64,000 nt of DNA from Terana coerulea (GCA_024811115.1 JAKOGH010000042.1:496001-560000); one strand, 5' to 3'. Positions 32,558 to 45,338 are shown, numbered from the stretch's first letter. Translations and numbers: made by a program. Notes: generated by a model from the sequence alone, not told the origin.

Positions 32558-35360
32558 CAGGTCGCTGAGGCCGCCCCGTGTAAGGCGCCCGCGTACCGGA
32601 CTTGGCCTCCAGATCCCGTCCTCTTGAACTCTCCTCGAGCATCATACGTACCATACAAGCCCCACTATTGCGCCTCCGCACGGTCCACTCTCCTTTCTTG
32701 CCCGCCCTCGTCATGCCTCTCTTCCTACCCTACCGTCCTGTAATCCCGGGTTCTAGGTTAAATGCAAGCTATTTCTTGATCAATAATGCGGAAGTGTAGC
32801 CGATATGCTGATACTCGCCGGCGTGAGTTCGAGGGCGACGGCCACAGCGGCCCTCGTGAACACGCCGCCTCTCCGTCTTTATGTACGTTTCGTAAAACGG
32901 GCTCCACAGGCCATCCAGGCCCCCACGCCGCCGCCCAACTGCGCATCGCAAACCTTTGCCGCACGCGGCAGGGTTCTCGATATGCTCCGCAGAAGCCTAC
33001 GTGGGGTGGTGCCTCTGGCTGAATCCTGACTCTGCACGCCGTGGGGTGAGGCTTCTCCGAGGCGCAGAGGGCGGGGCCTCTCCCGCGCGCATCTGCCTGC
33101 ACGCGGGCCTCTGGGGAGATTGATTGGACAGACGAAGGATCTGCCCGAGGTCTGCACGATCTGTTGCAGGCCCTCTCCGCGACTACTTCCCTTCACTTCC
33201 GCAACTGAGTGGGAAGTGGGTTCACCGTTCGAGCGCAGAGGCTGTGCTCAACTGAGACTAATTGAAGCTTGCTGAGATCTTTGAATTTGTGTTTTCTGCA
33301 TACAAACATGAACTCTCAGAATGTCTATCCCGCAATTGGATATGTTCGTGGTAAACCCATCTATGGCAACATACATTCCTAGGCAGAGGTTTAGCTTCAC
33401 ATGGACGCTGGTAGCTAAATTCTTAGGCAACGTAAAAGGTCCACGAGAGAAGGTGCGACGTTTGTCCATCGGTCGGAGCACAGCGCTTCGCAGCACGGCG
33501 GTCGACTGGTCCTCCGGCGAGGATGCCAACCGCGCTGAAACCGCCGCCGCCGTGCGCGACGCGCACGCACGCCGAGGGTCGGCAAACGGCTGGGCGTGAG
33601 AGAACACGGCGGCGACCACGCAATGTGGCTGCAGGGTGGGAGCGTCTCAATGCTGCGACGGAGAGGAAAGACGTGCGGCCACCTCAGCTCAGGCCCGGGC
33701 CCGCCGCACGCAAGTGATCGCCCACTGTCGGTGCTCGCCGACGAACATGCATCTGACAAAACGGGAACTGTGAGTGAGTCATGTGAAGACGAACTTAGAC
33801 ATAGCGAGCTTACGGCGACGATCTCGGGGAGCCTCCGTGGGACGCAGGCGGGCGGCGACGTCTCGGCATTGACGCCAGCCCCGGTCTACTCTGCCAGAGG
33901 CTGACGCGTCTGCGGCGGCCGACTGGAAAACGGTATGGCACGAGACGTTGAGCTTGAAGCTGGCGGGAATCGAGCCCGTCGGGCATGTCGGGCATGCCAC
34001 ACGGGTGGCGGGCAGCTCTCCGCACCCTCCGCACTCTCCGCGCACCCTACTTACATGCTGGATGAGTCAAAGCAGCAAGCGTCGGTGAAATGCGAAATGA
34101 ACGTACGTGTAGATGCTACCCGCCGACCGGACCTGTGCCGCGAGCTATATTATATAGGCTAGTAGATATAAGGCGCGCTCCAGCACCATGTGTCGGGTAG
34201 CTGCAGTTGGGACTAATGGCAAAGTCCAAATAATATTTTCGCGTGCGATTTAGGATGACTGGCTCAGAATTTTCTAACCGCAGCGGTGTTAGCATCCATT
34301 GCGCGCCGACACGAGGCAGACCAGACTCACTTGCACCACCCCGTAGCAACCAGCTCCACGATACAGAGGGCTAGTGCTTCCAGCCTGTAACGTGTAGGAT
34401 CGAGGATGGGGCTTTGGAGCTGGTGCGAGGCGGCCTAACGGGCCTGGGGCTCCGAGTCAATCCAGCTTGGGCCCGCGTCAATCAGGGCGGTCGGCACCAC
34501 GGTGGGTTCCTGCCACCCCTGGCAATCCAAAAGAAGGTCGGCATAGAACGACCAGGAAGGGCAGCGTGCATTCCGTGTGCCAATCACCAGTACAAAAGGT
34601 TAACAGACCTTATTAGCCTACGTGGTGGCCATCGTGCAAGCCTGGGGGAGATCGGTCGTGAGATGTGGCGCTGGGGGGCTTAGCAGAGCTGTCCGATAAG
34701 TTGCGCTGGAAGATCCGTCATAGCCTGCGGAGGATCTGAGCGGGGCAGAGTAACGGCAGGCTAGTGCCCGACATCTCCAGCGGTCGACAGATGGAAGACA
34801 CGTACGTGACGAGCTCGTACCATAAGCTCAAGGTTTCATTACGATTTCTATGGGCGCGCCGTCCCGAACAGGCACTTATCCGAAACCCGCTGAGGCCACT
34901 TGCCGCGGCCAGCAGGACGAGGGCAGCGTTGGACACAGTGTCAACGAAGGGCTCCGCCGGTTACGTATCGGCTTTCAAAGCTTTCTCACTGTTCCTAGGC
35001 GGGCATCATTACGGTTAGTATGCAACGCAAGGCTCCAACAAATAAAACTCACGGGCCGCCAAAAGGACTTCAAGGTTAGTCGGGGACCTAGGCGGGATAA
35101 TCCGCCGGTCAAGGGCACAATTAAACTTGTCTGCAAAGTCCCGGACAGGGTGCCAGCCTTCGGGAGCTAGCACTCTACTGCATGATGTTATTCAAAAGCG
35201 GCGTTGCATGAGGAAACGGAGAACAACTGGATTTGAGCCGCGGACTCCGAATTAGGCGTCGTGCATGATCGGATCACGGGGATTTTGTCCAAGCGTCGGG
35301 CTCCCAAATGCGGTCATATCCCGACACTTCACTCTGACCATCGCGCGCATACACCCAGTC
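32558..35360. other. Longest gene-free stretch
   Basis: About 2.8 kb without a supported gene. Open frames up to about 120 codons occur on both strands but overlap, have mixed composition and show no family motif. I saw no terminal inverted repeats, transposase or reverse transcriptase motif, tRNA boxes or 5S-like sequence. Local composition swings from GC-rich (about 33.5-34.1 kb) to more balanced. Confidence 0.5.
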
Positions 35361-36368
35361 ATGATACCCAGGTCGTGGATCCCGCCCAAATCACACGAGG
35401 CAGAGCGCATCGCTGAACACCCTGCACAGGCTCCGCTGCCCGGCACAGCGCCCGGAAGCGCAAAGCCGCCGCTGGCCAGCCGGCCGACCGTCGACAGGCG
35501 GGCCATCACCGCCGCGCTCTCGACGCCGCACGACGCCGTCCTCTCCGAGCTGCAGGGACGCACACCGACGCTGGGCCGCACGGCCTCGCAGCTCGCCGCG
35601 GAGGCCCCGCCGGCGGGCAGCCTCGGCTCGCCCGACCGCGCGCAGGACACCGCGAGCGACGCGCCGTCGACCGCGCGCAGCACGCTCGCGTCGCCCGAGC
35701 CCGTGTACGACCCGCTCTCCGGCGGCGTCGCGTACATCCTGCCCACGCCCGTGCCGGGCGACGCGGGCGGCGGCGGCGGGTTCGAGCAGAGCAAGGACGA
35801 GCTGTGGGCGCACCTCGGGCGCATCCGCGCGCTGCAGAGCGAGATCGCGGTCCTGCACGTCGGGATGGAGGGCATTGGCGCGGGCGAGGGGCGCAACATG
35901 AAGAAGGTGACGCGGACGCCGACGGACAACATCGTGGGCGAGGAGTGGCCGGAGCCTGCGGAGGAGGAGGGAAGAGGAAGGAGCGCGGCGTGGAGTTTGC
36001 CAACCTCGCCCAAGCGTTCGAGGGGAGACACGCTGCTGTCGACGGCATCATGAGTAAGGTGAGTCGACCCATGAATGTGTCATGCACCCGCAGTCTCCTT
36101 ATATGCGTTATAGCTCGACGAACTATCCAAGGCTCTTACCGCATTTCATGCCCTTCCCACCCCTACCATGGAGTTCATCACGTCCCGGAATTATACAAAG
36201 GATTCGATAGGGACGCTCTTCAACAGCCCCTCACCGACGCTTATGACAGACCCTGGCTCTCCCCATTCCAATACCTCGTCTCACGGCATACCCTCACAGC
36301 TGCACACGGAGCTGAAGAAACTGGATATTCCAAGAACGGACAGTCCTGACCCTTCGCCCGTGCTTTGA
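35361..36368 (+). CDS. Uncharacterised coiled-coil protein, one frame shift
   Basis: I do not recognise the family. From the ATG at 35361 the product begins with a Pro/Ser/Ala-rich region. It then has a likely folded or coiled segment (SKDELWAHLGRIRALQSEIA), an acidic linker, a second helix (ERGVEFANLAQAFEGRHAAV), and after one intron (GTGAGT donor near 36058) LDELSKALTAFHALPTPTME and a Ser/Pro-rich tail to the stop at 36368. At GGG 35969-35971 a single missing G would join the first and second helical parts; without it the frame stops near 36053. The spacing of helices suggests a small subunit of a larger complex, but that is inference only. The 3' end converges on VTA1. Confidence 0.55.
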
Positions 36369-36523
36369 CACCGCTGCGAAAGCTCTTGTTATACGCCATT
36401 TGGATATATACCCATCATCTTACACTACATGATACCGCAATAATACATTATACACGAATTTCACTTCCATCCTAGTTACAAGAAATGCTCCCAAACCACT
36501 TTCCTCTCGCGCAATCCGTCAGC

Positions 36524-37979
36524 TCACCCTCCGAGCATCTGCAACGCGGCTCGCAGCTCCTTTCCTCGCCGTCTCCGCATCTTCGTAGTCCAGCGCCGAT
36601 ATGGCAAAGCGGCAATGCTTCTGTATGCGCGACACGGCCTGCGGGCTGAGGTCTTCAAATGCAGGGGCTATGGTCGACGCAACCACAGGGGGCACAGGCT
36701 GCGGCGACGGGTAGGAGAGGATTGGCATCGGCGGGGGAGGCGCGACATTAGTTCGCGTGGGGAGTATCGGAGGCGGCGGAAGGGGGCACTTGGTGGATAA
36801 GGCGAGGTATTGGGTATAAAGCCCGGAGGGAGCGAGGTCTCCGGGGGTGTCGCGTCTTCGAGCTCAAACGACGGAGCTGTGGGTATAAAGCCCGGTGCGA
36901 GCCCTGGATGCTCGCTAACAGGCTCTGGCGGCGCTGACGGTCCTGTCGTAATATCATCCTCTGCGGATGGGGCAGCGGGAGGTATCAGCCCGGCTTCCCT
37001 TTCCTCTCCAATCGCGCCAAACTCGTTGACTGGGGCGTCTTCCGCTTCGTCCTCTCCCCATGTCTGGCGCAGGCCTGAAGGCCGTCCGCCTGAGCTCAAA
37101 AAGTCTGTCGACTCCTGTTGGAAGGCAGGCGTCCCTGGTGTGGCCGCATTGCTCCATGCACCAGGACTTGTAGGGCCTTCTTTCGGAGTGACGATACCTC
37201 GCGGAGCAAAGGGGACTGAAGGAACCACATCTGAGGTTAACTCTGGCAGAGACTCCGAGTCATGTATATCTGAAGCAGACGGGGCCAGATCGCCCGGATT
37301 GCTTGGTGGTAGCGTCGCTGCGTCTTCAACTGCTTCTTGCTGTTCCTCCTCGAAACCCACCAGGCGTGGGCTTTCGACCCTCACGGAAGGCCTTAGCGAT
37401 ATCGGCAGCCTTCCATTTTGCATACCGTATCTTCTCCGGAACATTCACTGTCGCGGCAGATGCATCTGAGGAATTGAAGACAGAGAGCACCTCAAGGAAG
37501 TTAGCCGCGGCAAGGAACTTCTTCGCGGTAGCTCTGCGAGAAGCGAAACGATCAGATGAGAGTGCCTGCATCGAAATCCTGCATGTCGCTCACCTGGTGC
37601 TATTCCCTTTACGGTCCTCCGCATCGGCCGCAGCGAATACGCGCAGCGCGAAGTTCTCCACGTACGCACTGCTGGCCGACTCGTCCTCGATGGCGTCGTT
37701 CTGACCGATCTCAGCCTTCAGATTCTCCAGGCTCTCCAGCAAGTCCAGCAGGAAGCTGCGGGAGACGGTGTCCTTGAGCTTAAGACCGATGCCAAGCTGT
37801 GCGGCGTGGTATGCACCTAACGCGTTGCGGTCATTGAACGAAAGCGAAGAACAGACACAAGCAAACGTACACCAATACGCGACAGCAGGGTCGGTCTTCT
37901 TGACCTCCTGCGCACGCTGTATGAACGGCGCAACGGACTTGAGCTCTGGCGGGATGGGCGGCAGCGAGAGGATAGACAT
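36524..37979 (-). CDS. VTA1: ESCRT accessory factor VTA1 (LIP5), frame interrupted
   Basis: VTA1 activates the Vps4 ATPase during multivesicular body formation. The N-terminal MIT pair is clear: LPPIPPELKSVAPFIQRAQE, intron (GTACGT donor), YHAAQLGIGLKLKDT, LLESLENLKAEIGQNDAIED, AYVENFALRVFAAAD, then a second intron and ATAKKFLAAANFLEVL, EKIRYAKWKAADIAKAFREG. A Pro/Ser-rich linker follows, and the C-terminal Vps4-binding (VSL) domain is visible as LSPQAVSRIQKHCRFAISAL and DYEDAETARK. Three one-base shifts break the frame: AAA at 37353-37355 (one T extra on the coding strand), G5 at 36782-36786 (one short) and CC at 36559-36560 (one extra). Correcting them gives a full-length protein ending at 36524. 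Confidence 0.83.
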
Positions 37980-38187
37980 GGTCGCAGAAGACAAGTGAAG
38001 TGAGCGGCAATCGCACGTGGCGCGGTATCGCGACTTTCCGGCGCGTCTGGCCAGTGGGCTTCGAAGCTTCACTCGTGACGTCACGCGCCAACATCGACGT
38101 CGATACTCATCCCATTGCCAAGGGCATATAAACCCGCAGACCTCGACAAAATGCTCACCAACACTCCCTTGCACTCTGACCGTCACC
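37980..38187. promoter_or_regulatory. Short divergent promoter VTA1/SDR with a TATA-like box
   Basis: The two start codons face away from each other across 208 bases. A TATA-like element CATATAAA at 38125-38132 lies about 55 bases upstream of the SDR ATG, oriented toward the SDR gene. No second TATA was evident for VTA1. Confidence 0.55.
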
Positions 38188-39317
38188 ATGTCTACCAACG
38201 TCCCCGAACAGTTCAAGAAGGGCTACAAGCCCTCCTTCCAAAAGCAGGACGAAAAGCCTGGCCTCCAGAAGAACCTCGACCCCCAGCCCATTGACGACAT
38301 CCTTGCTGATGGCAGGCCATACAAACCAGCCGGAAAGCTCGAGGGGCGTACTGCCATTATTACTGGTGCTGACAGCGGCATCGGTAGAAGTACCGCGATT
38401 TTATTCGGTGAGTATATGCGCATCCTCCGCTTCGTAATTGCGCTAATACTCCATCCTTTATAGCTCTAGAGGGAGCTGATCTCACCCTTCACTCCACCGA
38501 GAAGGAGAAGGATGAGCTCAAGGCTGCTGAGAAGTACATCAACGAAAAACAGGAGGCAAGCGCAAGCTGCACTTGGTTGTGTCCGACCTACGGGCGGAGA
38601 AAGCGAGCCAGGAGCTCGTGAAGGCGCACCTGGACGCTCACGGCGGCAAGCTAGATACCCTGTAAGCTCCGTGTATGACTTTTCGCCCACACGAGCTAAC
38701 AGTTCGCCACAGTGTCCTCAACCACGGTCATCAGCTAGCAGTTGAGGACGTCACCCAGCTGCCTTCGGAACAATGGATCGAAATCTTCAACATCAACATC
38801 CACTCGTTCTTCTTCATAACGAAGGCCGCTATCCCTGCACTCGAGAAGAGCGCCTTCCCTTCGATCACATTCAACGCTTCGATCAACCCCTTCATCGGTC
38901 ATCCGGGGCTGCTCGACTACACCGCGACCAAGGGAGCTATCATCGGTTTCATGAGGGCGCTGAGCAACCAAGTCGTCGGCGCGAAGGGCATCAGAGTTAA
39001 TGCCGTCGCACCCGGTCCCATTTGGACCCCTCTGATGTATGTCCCATGGAGCATTCATGTCAAATTTTCAAAGCTAACGGCTCCCGTTAGTACCGCGACC
39101 ATGACCGACGAGTCGGTCAAAACATTCGGCGAAAAGATGCCTATGGAACGCGCAGGACAGCCCGTTGAAGTCGCCACTTGCTTCGTGTTCCTTGCCTCGG
39201 CAGACTCGAGCTACATCAGGCACGTTCAACCTGTTTTACCTGGTCTGGGTATTCTCACAGTGCTTTTTTCACAGCGGCCAAGTTATCCACGTCAACGGTG
39301 GTGTCGTGATTAACTGA
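38188..39317 (+). CDS. Short-chain dehydrogenase/reductase, frame interrupted
   Basis: NAD(P)-dependent oxidoreductase of the classical SDR family, close to bacterial/fungal general-stress SDRs that have an N-terminal extension ending in KPAGKLEGRTAIITG. The cofactor motif is TGADSGIGRS. The catalytic region has FNASINPF (Ser) and DYTATKGA (Tyr, Lys), followed by KGIRVNAVAPGPIWTPL. The C-terminus reads QVIHVNGG. Introns follow at about 38407, 38662, 39037 and 39219. At A5 38545-38549 one A is missing: restoring it changes the frame to TGGKRKLHLVVSDLRAEK, which continues into the next exon. The substrate is unknown. The TATA-like box upstream suggests a regulated, possibly stress-inducible, gene (inference). 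Confidence 0.82.
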
Positions 39318-39428
39318 GCTCACAAATGCGTGTAAGATAGAACGCAGAATAGAAACGTCGTTTGTAGAACAGCAAACAAAGTGTAGCATATAGCGCGTTG
39401 GTACAATGCAGAAGTCTAGCAGCATATT

Positions 39429-42400
39429 CTAGCAATAAGGATTGTCTGAGTCCTGAACCCTTTGCTCCAACGCGGCAATACGCTCTCGAATGCCACCCTC
39501 TGAAACAGCTCCTCGCGCAATGGGACGGAGCGGCGAGCGAGGGGGACGAATGATCGCGGCCCTCAGCGGGTCCGAGTCTCGAGTCCCGTACAGTGCGCCG
39601 TTGGTTCGCTTAGCACAGGCAGCTGCAATGTGAGGCGGAATCGGCGGCACAGGTGGGACGGTTTCGGGTGCGCTTGCGGCGCGAGTGGGTGCGGGAGGCG
39701 TAGGCAAAATCCGCGAGGTCGAAGGCTGGACTATGACCGATGAATGAGACGGCGGCTGTGTTTCCTGAACAACGTCCTGCCCAGGGTCGCTAGTTTCTAG
39801 CATCGGGGGACGAGGAAGTTGCCGGGAGCCCCTCTTCTCCAGTGTGGATCGCCGCTGGCTGCCGCTTTGGGAGCACCCTCCAGACTCGCTGCCCGACGTG
39901 CAGCTCGACTCTGCACTCGGATCGCTGGACCACGCGGCGAACCCGGGCTCCTTCATGCTGGGGTACCCAAGCCGCGGCGTCGCCTCGTCCTCGTCGGCGG
40001 ACGTGTCGGGCGTCATCGCCGGCATCGACGCGTACTTCGGCAGGTCCGCCCCGCCGGGCGACCGCACGCGGTCGCGCAGGCGCGCCGCCACCAATGCACG
40101 CTGCTTCTGCTGGACGCGCTCCGCGAAGGACGTCACACCAGCACCGGCAACGGCGCCGTCCGCGCGCGGGGTCCGGCTGTTACGCCGCTCGGCCCTTGCG
40201 CTCGCCCGCGCGTTCTGCGCGGTCGCCGGGGCGGCGGGGAAGTGCCCGTCGTCGACCTTCACGGAGCCGAGCACCGCTTCGACTTCCTCGTCCGAGTCAG
40301 CGTCCGTGTCCAGCTCCAGATTGCCGAGCGCGTGCGGAGGCGGCGCTGTGTCTTGATCGCCCGTGTCGTCGAGGTCGCTGGAACTCGAGGTGGAGTATAC
40401 GCTTCTCTCCGAATCGGCCGCCACGAGCGGGGGGCGCGACGGTTGTACGGAGACGTTTGAGATGGTGACATCGGGGTTCGTGACTCGTAGAGAGATGGTG
40501 CGGTGTGGATACGGAGGCAGCGGAAGCGGTTCCTCCTCAACCTCTTCGACAGGGCTGACCGAGAACAACTTCGAAGCTTGGCCGGCGACGTCGGTTGCCG
40601 ATGCATACCGCTCAGTGGTACGAGAGCACAGGGACTGGGACGACTTGATGTACGCCCCAGTGGAGGATATCAGGCCCGCGCTCGGAGGCGGGTCGATGGA
40701 GATGAAGTTGAAGATCCGTATGGGCAACGTGACTGAGACGTCTGGGAGTCAAAGAGCCTGCGCTGATTGTCACTCGGATGGAATACTCGACTTCCAGAAG
40801 GCGTCCACGAGTGACGGATAGAGAATCCGCCTGCCGCGTGGTTTAGCATCGTTGAAGAAGACGCATAAATGCACAGAAAGGAGAACTTACCGGAAGGGAT
40901 ATGTAATGGACGAAATCCAACTCTCGTCCAGGAGCAACGCCAGTCCACCACCCCTTCGCGCTTGCGTGGCCCTTCGCGACCCCTGCGCACATTATGAGCT
41001 CGGACACCGCGACGACTTTGTGAGTGGTAGCTGTTTGGCAAGAGTCGGGATCTCCGTCGCCACCAACATCGAGATTCGGCCGCGGTCGGAAAACGGTCAC
41101 GGTGCGAACGAGCGAGAGGACGAGGCTCCTGATCGTCTTCTTCGACCCGTTGTCCACGTGCAATGTGACAGGGCAGCGCGATCCCGCCGGCCAGTGAAGG
41201 CGATGCATCTGGGCGCACAATCTAACTTTGGAGGAGGAGCCGAGGAGGGCCACGCTCTTCGCTGTGCTGGCTTGCAACGGTCGTGAAGCAGGTTGCATGA
41301 TCGTGCCCGGGTTGAGGTACGGCCAGACTTCGCAATGGCGGTAGAAGTGGGCTATGGAGCGCTTCCCACTGCTCGAGTCCTTCACCTTCAAGGAGCTGGA
41401 GGGAAATGCAGTCAGGCAGGCGCATGGGAAAAGTTGGCTCAAATACGTACACCATGGCTATGTAGCGAACCGTAATCCCGTTGCCGATGTTGAGTACGCC
41501 TTTGGCGCTGCCGAACGAATTGTCGACCGGTAGCTTCAGCGCGAATGGCAGGACGTGCAAGCCTTCAACGGCTGGCGCAAAGCCCTCCTTGTCCGACTCA
41601 GCCTCATACAGGCTCTGAGCAGTGTCGGTGATCGCTGAAAGCGGAGCGGCACACTGATAGAAGATATGCCGCTCGTCTTCGTCCGCAATGAACTCGTACC
41701 CGATGAGCCGGACCTTGCCGTCCGCCAGTAGTATGGGGCTTTCCTTCTTCGACCGCTTGCGTACGCGGACCTTGACGTGTCCGCGCAAATATCCTCCTTG
41801 CACGCAAACGTCGCTCTCCAAGACGATGTCGACCTCGACGCGCGCCCGAGACTTGGCTTGCTCCAGTGCGACAGCGTATTCCCTTTGCGCCTTCCTTGTC
41901 CATCGAGTTGAGATAGTGGTCAGGAATGATGACGGCACCGGACTTGAGTCGTGCGTTGGAGTTACCGAGCAGGGACTTGAGCTCTGCAGCGCTACGGGTA
42001 TGGGGGGCGCCAAAGCTCAAGAGAGAGGCATCTCGAGGAAACCCACTGCCGCTCCCTTGAACACTGCGGTTGAAGCCACCGGTCGAGGCGCGCCGCTTGA
42101 GTGGTGGCAGTGGGCAGGTAGCCTCCTCGAATGCCGGAAGGCCATCGTCCGAGCGGCTCTCCTCGACTGGGTCATACCTTGAAGCTCTGAACCCAGGTTG
42201 CATCGGTATGTTGCTGCATCGCTCAGGCGGCCGCTGGGTCTTCGGATCTCGCACGCCAGGAGCATCATATATCGAGGAGATTGGCACGATGTTGGGGACG
42301 CTCGCTTCACTGCGAATAGGTCCGCCTTGGGAGGGATGGGGTCGGTGGGGTGCCCTTGGTCCTGTGAGCGTGCGCCGAGGCCGATCAACCTCTTTCAACC

Positions 42401-42500
42401 CGTCGACCCGCTGCCCTGAGCGCGGCATGTCAAATTCAGAGTGTCTGCGAAGATCGTTGGTGTGAATACCCAGACCGACCGACGACCGCTGTGAAGACAT
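39429..42500 (-). CDS. Arrestin-like (alpha-arrestin) protein, two frame shifts
   Basis: Large arrestin-fold protein of the kind that adapts ubiquitin ligases to membrane transporters. The N-terminal ~180 residues are disordered. The arrestin N-fold covers ARVEVDIVLESDVCVQGGYL, GHVKVRVRKRSKKESPILLA and VRLIGYEFIADEDERHIFY; the C-fold includes PVTLHVDNGSKKTIRSLVLS and LLEVEYSIRVTISAG. A long Ser/Pro/Ala-rich tail has a final coiled piece (IRERIAALEQRVQDSDN) before the stop at 39429. The start is the ATG at 42500 (the upstream GTG is ignored). Introns lie near 41450 and 40885. One surplus base at CC 41894-41895 and one at GGG 40744-40746 break the frame; both fall in runs and conservation continues on either side. 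No PPxY motif was noticed. Confidence 0.73.
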
Positions 42501-42943
42501 GTTGTACACTCACTATACAACGGCTTGCCCATTGTCAGCTCATAGATGCCCACCGGGGCTGACAGTTCGCAACTGGTCGGGACGGATTGGCACTTGGCAT
42601 GTCAGCCCTCCTGGCAGTTGAGGTGAAAGGGTATAAGCGCCGAAGGTGAGGTTCGCGGGAAGGTGGGCCGAGCTCCGACGGGATTGGCTGCAGCTAGCTT
42701 GAAATTCTTCCTGGAGGGGGGGTAAATAAAATAAGCTCGGCATACAACTACTGTACATTGTTACGTAGTTAAACGCTTTAATTATGGCGTGTTGTTGGTG
42801 CGAATGTCCGTTTTAAATCTCTGAACGGTAATCAAACTAATACTGAGCACAGCTCAATAGCTACTAGTAATGTATGGGAGTCCAGCGTGATGAATCAGTT
42901 TACCAGTGTCCGACTTTGACATATCTCTGGTCAAAGCCCAGCT
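42501..42943. other. Intergenic, nothing recognised
   Basis: About 440 bases between the GNAT stop and the arrestin start, both on the minus strand. It should hold the arrestin promoter. No gene or repeat was recognised. Confidence 0.45.
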
Positions 42944-44050
42944 CTAGCCACGAATCGACCCCTCGACGGGCTCGGCCTCCGGACCCAATCCAAGGAAACC
43001 GACCCGGTGATACACCTTTGCCGCTGCAGGGTTGTTGTGGGCTACGTACAGCACCACCTTATCTTTAGACTTGAGGAGACTGTCATACATTACGATAGTT
43101 AGATGTTGTACTGCACAGGCACCATCAAGGGACGTACTGTTTGCAAACTTTGCGTGTAAGGCGTTCTGCACACCCGCGCTGCCGCCATCTCGGGTTCGTG
43201 TACACCTTGGTGATCGCAGCGACGGTCTCGCTTGTCCGTGTGACGGCAACTATGGACGCAATCTCCGCTGCTTGGCCATGAGACCGTATCTCGTGCACCC
43301 ACAGCTGCCGTTTCATGATTAACGACGAAGCCTCCCGCAGAGCGCCGTCTTCGCTGAGCACGAAGGGTTCCTGTGGCGCGGACAACGGTGAGAAACAACG
43401 CCCCCTCGGAAGAAATAGACATATATTGAACTCACCGATTCCTTTGCGAAGCCGTAACACAAGCGAGCGCAAGCTTCAACGTCGTCCTTTGTGGCGAGAC
43501 GGAGGTCATACTCGATATCAGGTAAAATACTCCCCCGCCTCGGCCGAAACGACTGCGCTGTGCAGTGCGATATCTTCGCGGCGTAGTACTCCGGATCGTT
43601 GTGCAGAGGAATGCCAGTCTCCTGGGTCCATATTGATGCGAAGAGGCGAGTAATCAACTCCGGTGCGAATACAGAGAAGACGCGTTCCGAAGGCACCGCC
43701 CGCGACAGGCGGTGGGCGATGGTGCGAAGGCAGCGTACGGAGGACTCCGAATCGTGTTGCGCTTTTGGGAGGGTGGTGAAAATGAAGATAGGGTATGAAC
43801 CTTGCGCGCCCTCCGTACAGCTCAACACGAAGTCCACCTTTGGGGGTGTAAATGCTCCAGTGCTCGTGCAAGTGATCCAAATTCCTGTGGAAGGCACCCC
43901 AAGTCGCTCTTGCTCTCTACACTTCTCGGCGTGAGGGAGCATGATATTTGCGTCAGAGGGGCTGCTGTGGAATGTCTCCCAGACCACCTCGGGTAGATCG
44001 AGAGCAGAGTGGTACACATGGACGCGGTGGTCGTTTCCGACGGAAGGCAT
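42944..44050 (-). CDS. GNAT-family N-acetyltransferase (fungal, two-lobed)
   Basis: Acetyl-CoA-dependent acyltransferase fold; the substrate is unknown. Three exons (44050-43436, 43370-43138, 43079-42944) give 327 residues with consistent phases. The N-terminal lobe (MPSVGNDHRVHVYHSALDLP onward) is a degenerate domain common in fungal GNATs. The C-terminal lobe shows the core: AAEIASIVAVTRTSETVAAI, then KVYTNPRWRQRGCAERLTRK (beta4 and the acetyl-CoA loop, with RQRGCA in place of Q/RxxGxG/A) and VVLYVAHNNPAAAKVYHRVG (the conserved NPAAxxvYxkxGF motif). The start is the ATG at 44050; the frame is open further upstream without another supported start. No frame break. Confidence 0.85.
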
Positions 44051-45338
44051 CGTACAGGAAGGGGCCGCGTAAAAGGAGAGCTGGGTTGAGATATGAGGGT
44101 AGCGAGTCGTGAAGGGACTCAATGAAAGTGCGATTTGGTAGCGCGACCTCCATTCTGCTCTATATACCCAGAGCGGGTTCTGCAAGCGAAACCGCTGCTT
44201 ATTCAGAAAATAACACGTCTTGTTGCGGACAAATGACTCGATGCTACTTACCGATGCACTGCTCTGAGTGGGCGGAAATTGATACACCCGAAGGCAGTCA
44301 TCGTATTAACTACAGAAACCACCGGGCGCGGTCTTGGCTAAACGGACAATTCCAGCGGAAATCAATCGTTTTGGGTGGATATCTGGAATGGCGGTATCTA
44401 ATCAGTCGAGTCAACATTTCATCGCGTACATATGTCGCGAGAAAGGGACTGTTCCCACCATCGGGGTCGCCAATGTCCGTCAGGCGCGGGCCTCGCGCGC
44501 ACATGCTATGGGCGCCATTGCACTGCCTACGACACGTGTATGGGCGTGAGAGCAGGGCGGATGGTACATCTAATACACACACCGAGAGAGACTCATGTCC
44601 GCCATGCTTGAGCGACAGGTCAGTGATTTTCCAATATTGTATGCGAGGCTTGGTCGGCTTGGTCTGGGGCAAAAATCCATAATCGCACAGCGACGTTGTC
44701 AATAGGAGCGCCACATATGCTGGAGTCATCAGGCCGTGATCACCGCGAGCAGAGCCACCGCGAGCACGATACGCGTTATGGATCGGGCTGACACTGATAT
44801 TCCGCTAACAGTGGTGCCGACCCATTACACATCTCGCGAATGTTACGTTTGTTGATTACTGTCAGAGCTTGGAAGCGCTATTGTGAGGGCGCGGCGATAA
44901 AGGCGATTTGATATTTGGGATGTTGAGTGCGTTCATCACTACCGTTAGGTACATATCTGTTGTTCTTCCTGCACGTTAGTGGGAAGCCAAGTTGAATCGG
45001 GCAGGGGCTAACGTACAGCTGACGAGTTGCCCCGGCTGAAGTTCGGCGGACTATTGCCGATGTCTGCGGTACCTCATGTACGAGTACTGGGCTGTGGCGG
45101 CATAGCTCTGCGTCACTTGCAGCTACCCAGGGGTTGTGTCGGAGTTGCGAACCTGTGGCATTGATGGAAGGCGGTGATAGAGTATTGCTGCGCTTAATTG
45201 GGGCGGAGGCGTGGTGGCGTTGGAATTTGGCTCTGTTTGGCTCCGGCGCTGTGATCCCTGATCGCAGACAACCTGCCACCGACCTGTTTCATTCCTAGTT
45301 TCGAGTCAACCACGCTTCATCACACACGCTATACTCTC
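44051..45338. other. Gene-free divergent region
   Basis: About 1.3 kb between the GNAT (minus) and POP3-like (plus) starts. Open frames of 130-190 codons on both strands (44122-44682, 44310-44729, 44878-45279) overlap, lack motifs and have no splice support. No repeat or RNA gene was recognised. Confidence 0.45.

Noticed and set aside
42501..42509. Three extra N-terminal codons of the arrestin-like gene
   Set aside because: They would require a GTG start; the ATG at 42500 follows at once.
44122..44682. 186-codon plus-strand frame in the GNAT/POP3 gap
   Set aside because: No recognisable domain and it overlaps a similar-length frame on the other strand; codon use is unlike the neighbours.
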